A stretch of 12,567 nucleotides of DNA from a bacterium Ga0077546 (GTDB lineage Bacteria > Cyanobacteriota > Vampirovibrionia > Obscuribacterales > Obscuribacteraceae). The stretch is from the NCBI GenBank assembly GCA_001464165.1, contig LNEX01000277.1, positions 1-12,567 on the forward strand, in the 5' to 3' direction. The position numbers and the translations under genes are program-made. Positions within the stretch are counted from its first letter, which is position 1, and the number at the start of each line of letters is the position of its first letter. Positions 7,622 through 12,567 of the stretch are shown here, piece by piece. The notes beneath the pieces are model-generated. The model worked only from the letters and a program-made list of their open reading frames with translations, had not been told where the DNA came from and did no database searches.

Positions 7622-8839
7622 CTAAACACCTATGGCTGGCAAATCTTGGCCATCTAACTCAGCTTCGGCTTCGGCTTTTTCTTGAATTTTTCTTGTGACA
7701 ATCTTAAGCAGCAGCAGATAGAGAGAGAGCATCGATGTGCATACAACAAATAAGAAAAGCATGCCAAACTGCCAACTAAAATGGGTGAAACCATAGCCAG
7801 CAAGTAAGGGTAGAGTGATACCACCAACAGCACCAGAAGTAATTACCACGCTAGACGTAGTTGTTGTGTCAGGCCTAAAATGTTCGTTAGCCGCAGCAAG
7901 CACGTTAGGGAAAATAGGACCATACCCCAAGCCTAAAAGCAGCACCAGAGCCAGCGTACCCACACCCAAGTTGCTAAAGCAGGCAAGTGAAAGCAGCGCA
8001 GAGGCCGCCAAAGCCATTCCTAACAGTGTAATTTTGATCGACGAGTAGCGACCACAAAGAAACACGCTTATAGTGCGCCCCAGTGTCAGACCGGCCCAGA
8101 GCACAGTCATACTAATTGAAGCTAGGGCTAAATCTAGAGCACTGTATTTCTGTAAGAAAGTAAACAGCCAAGCAGCCGAGCTAACTTCCATACCGACATA
8201 AAGAAAAACCACCAAGGCAAATAGCCACAAAACTGGCTGTTTGATACTGCCGCTGGATGGCTGACTAACAGAGACATATTGCTTACCAGGATTCTGAATC
8301 TTGAGAACCAATGCACAAACGAATGCAAAAGCAGCACCAAACAAATAGACAATATGAAAAGACCAGGGGCTGCTGAGACCGGCCCAGGCCACAAGTGGCC
8401 CAGCTAGAGCACCAATACCGAAGAACAAATTGACTCTGTTTAAAGCTGCTGCACTACTAGCAGTATCACTAAGTAATACGCTAGTTGTCGAGGCAATACT
8501 GTTAAGACCTGTACCACAGCCAACAACAAAGGCTCCAACAGCGAGAACAGCCAAGCCAGGCGCTACCGCTATGGTAGCCATACCAATGCCCGCAATGACA
8601 GCAGCTAAACGCAGACTGTTGCGGCTGCCTAACCTTTCACAAATAATTTTACCGAGCAACAACATCAACATACTGCCAGATGCACTGACACTAACAATTG
8701 AGCCAGCTAAAACCAAATCTATGCCCTTAATCTGAGCAATCTTCGGGATCAGCGGGCCAGTCCAGCCTGTATTCAAGCCGGCCAAGAGCGTGAGGGCACA
8801 CGCTGCCATGATAATCCGCGTTCTCTGCTTGTCTTCCAT
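7622..8839 (-). CDS. Major facilitator superfamily transporter, sugar-porter-like
   Basis: This inner-membrane protein has about 12 hydrophobic segments in two halves, with a hydrophilic central loop at about 180-202 and a charged C-terminal tail. Counted from the ATG (405 residues), the MFS motif-A loop between segments 2 and 3 is GKIICERLGSRN at 63-74, where the usual Asp is Glu. NRVNLFFGIGALAGPL is at 134-149, YVGMEVSSAAW at 214-224 and GLGYGPIFPNVLAA at 303-316. The last three recall fucose/glucose-type MFS porters (FHS-like). The frame also has a TTG two codons upstream (8845) and an in-frame TAG before that; neither start has a clear ribosome site. The next gene begins right after its stop, and the GH15 glycosidase follows, which makes a sugar or oligosaccharide a reasonable but unproven substrate. 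The direction of transport cannot be told. Confidence 0.88.
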   Translation of the reverse strand: MEDKQRTRIIMAACALTLLAGLNTGWTGPLIPKIAQIKGIDLVLAGSIVSVSASGSMLMLLLGKIICERLGSRNSLRLAAVIAGIGMATIAVAPGLAVLAVGAFVVGCGTGLNSIASTTSVLLSDTASSAAALNRVNLFFGIGALAGPLVAWAGLSSPWSFHIVYLFGAAFAFVCALVLKIQNPGKQYVSVSQPSSGSIKQPVLWLFALVVFLYVGMEVSSAAWLFTFLQKYSALDLALASISMTVLWAGLTLGRTISVFLCGRYSSIKITLLGMALAASALLSLACFSNLGVGTLALVLLLGLGYGPIFPNVLAAANEHFRPDTTTTSSVVITSGAVGGITLPLLAGYGFTHFSWQFGMLFLFVVCTSMLSLYLLLLKIVTRKIQEKAEAEAELDGQDLPAIGV

Positions 8840-8862
8840 AGACAAAACAATATCAGCACTGA

Positions 8863-8892
8863 GCTATAGCATGATGCAGAGCCGCTAGACAA
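8863..8892 (-). promoter_or_regulatory. Candidate extended -10 promoter for the MFS/LolA-like operon
   Basis: On the minus strand TTGTCT (8892-8887) is followed after 18 bases by TATAGC (8868-8863), which has the extended TGC just upstream (8871-8869). Transcription would begin around 8856, leaving a leader of under 20 bases before the ATG at 8839. That short leader would fit the lack of a visible ribosome site. It suggests that the transporter has its own promoter, separate from the TPR gene 75 bases upstream. Confidence 0.35.
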
Positions 8893-8913
8893 AAGACCAT
8901 TTGTAACATCGCC

Positions 8914-9627
8914 TTAAACGTTGTATTGGCGATACTTCTCCCACAATTCGTTAGCTTCATCGGCGCGCGATTGCTCATTGAGAACCCGAGCGAGACCATC
9001 AACAATTGAAGTGATTAGAAATGGATCTATCTGACCTTCGGCTTCGTGGCAGGAGAGGGCCAACCTAAATATACTTTCGGCCTTCTCATTTTGTCCCGCA
9101 GTCAGCAAGAGCCTGCCGTATGACAGCAATTGAAGCGCTTGTCCTTGGTCCTTATTTCTATTGGGATGCTCTTGCTCAAGAGCTTGAATACCTCTAGCTA
9201 TGTACTGCAGAGCCAAGTCTTTCTTGCCAGCTAAAAGAGCAATGCCGGCAGCATCAAGATAGACCTCTTCCGCTAAATCAAACTCAAGAGCCTCATCGAT
9301 GCGTGATTGAGCCACTAACATTTTAGATAGAATTGACGCTTGGGCCTTGATTAAACACTTGTCTTCAGCAGCATTGGAAGCCGCCAGCTCATAAGCTTGA
9401 CGATAACAGTCTTCAGCCTGTTTGAAATCATCCTTCAGGCGATAAAGCTCGCCCAAACGGTTGAGACTAAGTACGACATTGTGCGGAGAATCGGCCAACT
9501 GCTTTGCCAGACTAAGTGCTTCCTTGAAACGCTCCTCTGCCTCTGTAAAATTGCCTTTGACCTCAGCTTGCTGGGCGAGAATCAAGAGATTGCGCCAGTG
9601 CGACTGCTGTTCTATGCCATTAACCAT
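8914..9627 (-). CDS. Small cytosolic TPR-repeat protein
   Basis: The product, 237 residues from the ATG at 9627, has no signal peptide or membrane segment and is built of tetratricopeptide repeats. Two clear N-terminal units contain AQQAEVKGNFTEAEERFKEA and LGELYRLKDDFKQAEDCYRQ. A degenerate middle follows (AAGIALLAGKKDLALQYIARG), then two C-terminal units (YGRLLLTAGQNEKAESIFRL; VDGLARVLNEQSRADEANEL). The spacing and ALSLAKQL-type helices resemble the long TPR units at the C-terminus of the nearby kinase. The frame is open to a TTG at 9660 with AGGTGA almost touching it, too close to be ideal. I prefer the ATG because the first TPR helix starts soon after it, but the start is uncertain. The gene is divergent from the GIY-YIG-like gene. 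It is probably a protein-binding scaffold; the partner is unknown. Confidence 0.85.
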   Translation of the reverse strand: MVNGIEQQSHWRNLLILAQQAEVKGNFTEAEERFKEALSLAKQLADSPHNVVLSLNRLGELYRLKDDFKQAEDCYRQAYELAASNAAEDKCLIKAQASILSKMLVAQSRIDEALEFDLAEEVYLDAAGIALLAGKKDLALQYIARGIQALEQEHPNRNKDQGQALQLLSYGRLLLTAGQNEKAESIFRLALSCHEAEGQIDPFLITSIVDGLARVLNEQSRADEANELWEKYRQYNV

Positions 9628-9772
9628 GATCGCATTTAACCCTAGAGAAAAGGTAGCCAATCACCTAATTCTAACAGCAGTGGCTGGCTAGAGGCGAAGG
9701 GCAGTGGCAAATTAGGGCAACATATGTCATGCTAGTTAATCGATATATTGCTGAGCAAAAAAAGGATAGAAC

Positions 9773-10120
9773 ATGAGTATTTCTTGGGGCAAGCGCCAAC
9801 GGTTCAAGTTCAATCCCGGTGGAACACTCAACAACTGGGCACCACCAATGCTACCAGCCGTCTATGCCATAACTTACAAACAAGACCCTGCCAACAAACC
9901 CAAAGCCCATACGGTTTTATACTTTGGCCAAGCCGATGATCTCTCGCAGCAGGCTCTTAGAAGTCACAACCATGTTTTAGATTTTTGGGCCAACAATGGC
10001 GGCGACGAAAGCGAGCTTTTTGTCTTCATTCTGGCAATGCCTGATTCAACCCGTTGGGAACGTGCCAGCGTTCAAGAACAACTAGTTTCTGAATATAACC
10101 CCGATTGCAATCGGTATTAA
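9773..10120 (+). CDS. Stand-alone GIY-YIG-like domain protein
   Basis: This 115-residue protein starts at an ATG with AAAGGA (9761-9766) six bases upstream. It matches the GIY-YIG layout in degenerate form: AVYAITYK at 29-36 (the GIY strand, Tyr31), VLYFGQADDLS at 48-58 (YIG as Tyr50-Phe51-Gly52), Arg63 with His65/His67 on the following helix, Glu102 in QEQLVSEYNP where the family has its metal-binding Glu, and the ending NPDCN with Asn113. Such small proteins can be nucleases or DNA-repair-associated, but this first motif has Val in place of Gly-Ile, so activity cannot be assumed. There is no partner domain and no membrane segment. It stands alone between a divergent TPR gene and the RRM gene. 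The fold assignment is by motif order and is reasonably good; the function is unknown. Confidence 0.8.
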   Translation: MSISWGKRQRFKFNPGGTLNNWAPPMLPAVYAITYKQDPANKPKAHTVLYFGQADDLSQQALRSHNHVLDFWANNGGDESELFVFILAMPDSTRWERASVQEQLVSEYNPDCNRY

Positions 10121-10139
10121 AGAGAGAATTAACCTACTC

Positions 10140-10213
10140 TTGACATTCGTGCTAGCAAAAAGGGCTGAATGTGCCGAGATTACCCGGCCGGATTCTTAGA
10201 TATCTGTCATAAT
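10140..10213 (+). promoter_or_regulatory. Candidate promoters for the RRM gene
   Basis: Two signals lie in the 229-base gap before the RRM gene. TTGACA at 10140-10145 is a perfect -35 but has only a poor -10 (CTGAAT at 10165-10170, 19-base spacer). TGTCATAAT at 10205-10213 is a good extended -10 without a recognisable -35. Starting from the second, the mRNA leader would be about 130 bases. Small possible stems occur in it (CTTC/GAAG near 10250 and CCTG/CAGG near 10285), all weak. Confidence 0.4.
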
Positions 10214-10349
10214 GCAAACATGGCGATAATGTCTTGTGTTTCGAGATTCTTCTGCGAAGCCACTTTATTGCGCCTTAACCCCTGAAGACAGGCTGTAACT
10301 GCATTGAAATATCTCTGATACCACTGAAAAACCCCGAAGAACAGAAAAA

Positions 10350-10649
10350 ATGAACAACAAAATACTTGTAGGAAACCTGGCTACAGCAGTTACTGAGAAC
10401 CAGATCAAAGAGTTATTCGCCACAATCGTAGGCACGGTGGTTTCCGTCGACCTTCCCAAAGACCCAAGAACTGGCACCAATCGAGGTTATGCCTTTGTTG
10501 AGATGGGCAGCTCAAGCGAAGCTGCCGATGCTGTAACCAACCTAAATGGCCACGATGTCAGTGGTCGCAGACTTAATCTCACCCTGGCTGAGAATCCAGG
10601 ACAGAAGCAGAAAAGCGATCGCAAATGGTATCAATTTGGGGCAAAATGA
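10350..10649 (+). CDS. RRM-domain RNA-binding protein (cyanobacterial Rbp type)
   Basis: This 99-residue protein is one RNA-recognition motif plus a short polar tail. RNP2 is ILVGNL at 5-10; RNP1 is RGYAFVEM at 45-52. The rest follows bacterial RRM proteins closely: VTENQIKELF at 14-23, KDPRTGTNRG at 37-46, LNGHDVSGRRLNLTLAE at 65-81. RNP1 keeps both exposed aromatics (Tyr47, Phe49), but RNP2 has Leu6 where an aromatic is usual. The tail (residues 82-99) is Lys/Gln-rich rather than the Gly-rich tail of some cold-induced Rbps. It is expected to bind single-stranded RNA in the cytoplasm. No Shine-Dalgarno is visible; the start is preceded by an A-rich stretch (acagaaaaa). The next gene on the strand is a DEAD-box RNA helicase 267 bases on, a pairing that suits RNA remodelling or cold response (inference). 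Confidence 0.93.
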   Translation: MNNKILVGNLATAVTENQIKELFATIVGTVVSVDLPKDPRTGTNRGYAFVEMGSSSEAADAVTNLNGHDVSGRRLNLTLAENPGQKQKSDRKWYQFGAK

Positions 10650-10692
10650 ACCCCTGCTTAGTTCACATAAGTTAGTTTGCAACAAATCTACA

Positions 10693-10722
10693 TTGACATC
10701 CAGTGATGATATGTGGCATGCT
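10693..10722 (+). promoter_or_regulatory. Candidate promoter for the DEAD-box helicase gene
   Basis: A perfect -35, TTGACA at 10693-10698, is followed after 18 bases by CATGCT at 10717-10722, a weak -10 strengthened by TG at 10714-10715 (extended -10 spacing). Transcription would start around 10729 and give a leader of about 188 bases. The same TTGACAT context, preceded by CTAC, also appears upstream of the RRM gene (10134-10146). Confidence 0.45.
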
Positions 10723-10728
10723 GCGATA

Positions 10729-10916
10729 GATTCTGAAAAAACGATGGTTTTTAAGCCATGAACTGGTCATCACCGTCGATTGCGCAGAACGTCCTTGTTA
10801 AAAACCCTTGAGCAATCAGGGTCCTGAGAAATCAGGCAAGGTATCCATCCAATCTAAATGGATCGCAAATAGATAGGTACTGGCTTGTTAGCCGTTGTTA
10901 TATAAAGGATTCTAAA
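10729..10916 (+). promoter_or_regulatory. Structured 5' leader of the helicase mRNA
   Basis: Three consecutive foldable elements are visible in this non-coding stretch. First, CGATGGT (10742-10748) pairs with ACCGTCG (10772-10778) with one G-U wobble. Second, CCTTG (10806-10810) pairs with CAAGG (10837-10841), and stacked directly inside it is CCTGA-GAAA-TCAGG (10823-10836), a 5-bp stem capped by a GNRA-type GAAA loop. Third, ATCCAT (10843-10848) pairs with ATGGAT (10858-10863). The unpaired strand of the second element repeats the 3' arm (AGCAATCAGG versus AGAAATCAGG). The ribosome site AAAGGA (10904-10909) is outside these stems. A long structured leader suits temperature or autoregulatory control of an RNA helicase, but no known riboswitch class is recognised. 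Confidence 0.45.
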
Positions 10917-12086
10917 TTGACCACATTTGCTGATCTTGGCTTGTCCAAGTCTACTCTGTCTGCGCTTGTAGACGCAGAATACGTTGAACCGACCGAAATT
11001 CAACTGAACACTATTCCATTGTTATTGTCTGGCGTAGACATCATGGGCTCAGCTCAAACAGGCTCAGGTAAAACTGCTGCTTTCGCTCTACCTATCATTG
11101 AGTGCCTGCAAGAGCCAGAGAAAAGACCAAGAGCACTAGTTATGGTGCCCACCCGCGAATTAGCTCTTCAAGTAGAAGAACAGTTCGTCAAATTCTCTAA
11201 GTACAATAAACTTCGCTGTGTCACTCTCTATGGTGGCACCGGCTACGAGAAGCAAAGCCGCGCTCTGAAGCGTGGTGTCGATATCATCGTTGCCACTCCA
11301 GGTCGTTTACTCGACATGGTCGAACGCAGAATCGCCGATGTATCTGGCGTAGAAATTTTAGTTCTAGACGAAGGCGATAGACTACTCGATATGGGCTTCA
11401 TGCCACAGATTCGCAAAGTCATTTCACAGCTCAAAAAAGAACGCCAAACAGTTATGTTCTCAGCGACCATCGACAATCGCGTTCACAGACTAGCTGCTGA
11501 ATTCCTCAAGAACCCCATTACTGTAAAAGCAAAGTCGAGCCAAATCGAGCCTACCGCTATCGATCAAAAGCTCTACCACGTTACTGAATTCGGCAAAGAT
11601 GCCCTATTGGTAAAACTCATTGCCGAACTAGAAATGAGTTCAGTGATTGTTTTCACAAAAACCAAACGCAGAGCCGGTTGGGTTAGAGGAAGATTACGCG
11701 ACGCAAATGTCTTGGCCGAAGAAATTCACGGCGACATCAGCCAAAGCCAACGTGAGAAAACTCTATCGCGCTACCGCGATGGTCGCTTCAAGGTACTTGT
11801 TGCCACTGACGTTGCTGCTCGAGGCCTAGATATTCCATCAATTTCACACGTAGTCAACTACGACTTGCCTGATTCTCCTGAAGATTATGTACACAGAATC
11901 GGTCGTACTGGCCGCGCTGGCCGTGCTGGTGTAGCACTCTCTTTCGTCAATGACGAACAACGTTACTTGATTCGCGATATCGAGAAAGTAATGGGTCGTC
12001 AACTCGAACAAGAAGGCAAGCCAGAAGCACGCAAGGTTGTGCCTGCTCGTCGCTTCAAAAATTCTGGAAGAAGACGCGTAGTCTAA
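10917..12086 (+). CDS. DEAD-box ATP-dependent RNA helicase (RhlE-like core) with DEGD motif
   Basis: This 389-residue protein is a compact two-domain SF2 RNA helicase, expected to unwind short RNA duplexes using ATP. It starts at a TTG with AAAGGA seven bases upstream. All motifs are in order: Q motif (Phe4, PTEIQ 25-29), motif I AQTGSGKT 46-53, Ia PTREL 78-82, GG 106-107, Ib TPGR 127-130, motif II DEGD 151-154, III SAT 183-185, IV VIVFT 243-247, QSQRE 276-280, V ATDVAARGLD 296-305, VI HRIGRTGR 326-333. Motif II has Gly in place of the Ala of DEAD. The C-terminal extension is short (about 25 residues) and basic (RRFKNSGRRRVV), unlike long-tailed CsdA/DeaD or the DbpA type. It has a long structured leader and follows an RRM gene, so a role in cold response or ribosome assembly is plausible. 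It ends before a strong terminator. Confidence 0.96.
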   Translation: MTTFADLGLSKSTLSALVDAEYVEPTEIQLNTIPLLLSGVDIMGSAQTGSGKTAAFALPIIECLQEPEKRPRALVMVPTRELALQVEEQFVKFSKYNKLRCVTLYGGTGYEKQSRALKRGVDIIVATPGRLLDMVERRIADVSGVEILVLDEGDRLLDMGFMPQIRKVISQLKKERQTVMFSATIDNRVHRLAAEFLKNPITVKAKSSQIEPTAIDQKLYHVTEFGKDALLVKLIAELEMSSVIVFTKTKRRAGWVRGRLRDANVLAEEIHGDISQSQREKTLSRYRDGRFKVLVATDVAARGLDIPSISHVVNYDLPDSPEDYVHRIGRTGRAGRAGVALSFVNDEQRYLIRDIEKVMGRQLEQEGKPEARKVVPARRFKNSGRRRVV

Positions 12087-12107
12087 ATTTAGCACAACAA
12101 CTAAGTT

Positions 12108-12146
12108 AAATAGAAAGGCCAGGACTAGCTCCTGGCCTTTCTATTT
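12108..12146. terminator. Strong bidirectional Rho-independent terminator
   Basis: The arms 12108-12124 and 12130-12146 are perfectly complementary over 17 bp around a CTAGC loop. The core is AAAGGCCAGGA/TCCTGGCCTTT, flanked by an A-rich side on the left and a T-rich side on the right, so each strand has U-rich sequence after a GC-rich stem. It lies between the stops of the convergent helicase and purK genes and serves both. Confidence 0.93.
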
Positions 12147-12166
12147 CAAATGACAAATTCGCACTG

Positions 12167-12567
12167 TTAGAGGCAAGCACGGGCCCTTAAAGCCAGCTCA
12201 ACAGCTAAAGAGCTAGATTCGGCAACAGTTGTGATATGACCCATCTTGCGACCAAGCCTTGCCTCCTCTTTGCCGTATAGATGCAAGTGCGCCTGGCTAA
12301 TGGCCAACGCCCCGGCAAAATTGGGCTTATGCTCGCTGCTCAACCACAGCTCTCCTAGCAAATTAACCATGGCCGCAGAGTGAAAAGGCACCGTCGCCCC
12401 CAAGGTCAAACCACACACAGCCCGTACTTGCTGCTCAAACTGACTGGTTGGGCAAGCTTCTATGGTGAGATGACCAGAGTTATGTGGCCTAGGCGCTAGT
12501 TCATTGACCAATAAGACTCCTTTATCAGTGAGAAAGAACTCCACACAAAGAAGCCCAACACAGTCAA
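12167..12567 (-). CDS. purK: 5-(carboxyamino)imidazole ribonucleotide synthase, C-terminal part (cut by window edge)
   Basis: This is the last 132 residues of PurK, an ATP-grasp enzyme of de novo purine synthesis that uses ATP and bicarbonate to convert AIR to N5-CAIR. The frame is open through the right edge, so the N-terminal two-thirds lie outside; the GTG at 12544 is internal, since the preceding residues (DCVGLLCVEFFL) continue the family pattern. Diagnostic signatures are LLVNELAPRPHNSGH, the ATP-grasp segment carrying metal-binding Glu and Asn, then SQFEQQVRAVCGL, AMVNLLGELW, and the C-terminal HLYGKEEARLGRKMGHITTV. It is convergent with the helicase and shares its terminator. A housekeeping gene, it argues that the window is ordinary chromosome. 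Its usual partner purE is not seen in the window. Confidence 0.97.
   Translation of the reverse strand, partial: DCVGLLCVEFFLTDKGVLLVNELAPRPHNSGHLTIEACPTSQFEQQVRAVCGLTLGATVPFHSAAMVNLLGELWLSSEHKPNFAGALAISQAHLHLYGKEEARLGRKMGHITTVAESSSLAVELALRARACL

Noticed and set aside
10101..10114. Perfect 14-base palindrome CCGATTGCAATCGG at the end of the GIY-YIG-like gene
   Set aside because: It lies inside the coding sequence, has no U-rich tail to be a terminator, and is seen only once, so chance is a sufficient explanation.
12167..12544. A complete small gene starting at GTG 12544
   Set aside because: The PurK pattern continues upstream of that codon to the window edge, so it is the C-terminal part of a longer gene.
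1..12567. tRNA, rRNA, CRISPR arrays, insertion sequences or attachment sites
   Set aside because: None could be recognised by reading: there are no regular spacer repeats, no transposase or integrase frames, and no terminal inverted repeats.

Overview
The window reads as chromosomal housekeeping and signalling DNA from a free-living bacterium of moderate GC. It shows no mobile element, phage gene, CRISPR array, tRNA or rRNA. Three traits together suggest a non-photosynthetic relative of the cyanobacteria (Vampirovibrionia/Melainabacteria, perhaps Obscuribacterales): a Hanks-type kinase with an N-terminal CxxC ribbon and C-terminal kinesin-light-chain-type TPRs, a single-domain RRM RNA-binding protein of the cyanobacterial Rbp type, and abundant TPR proteins. 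This placement is an inference from gene style, not a demonstrated one.

Layout. Positions 1-2317 carry two minus-strand genes: a secreted or lipid-anchored TPR protein, followed 37 bases later by a membrane protein cut by the left edge. A 198-base divergent intergenic region separates them from a plus-strand Ser/Thr kinase with one membrane segment and an outside TPR domain (2516-4858). The kinase converges on a minus-strand block across a hairpin at 4856-4880. In transcription order that block holds a small cytosolic TPR protein (9627-8914), an MFS transporter (8839-7622), an abutting LolA-like protein of unknown role (7621-6977), and a GH15 glucoamylase-type glycosidase (6875-4881). The last three could be one unit that handles glucans or their sugars, with a candidate extended -10 promoter in front of the transporter.

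The right third is plus-strand: a small GIY-YIG-like protein, an RRM RNA-binding protein, and a compact DEAD-box RNA helicase. The RRM and helicase genes have leaders of about 130-270 bases with candidate promoters. The helicase leader can fold into three successive stem-loops. Together they resemble the Rbp/CrhR type of RNA-remodelling genes that respond to cold in cyanobacteria. A perfect 17-bp-stem bidirectional terminator ends the helicase and the convergent purK, which is cut by the right edge.

No clearly new multi-gene system was found. The best leads are the non-canonical DEGD Walker B motif and structured leader of the helicase, the missing RNP2 aromatic in the RRM protein, the divergent kinase/secreted-TPR pair, and the signal-less LolA-like protein coupled to a transporter.
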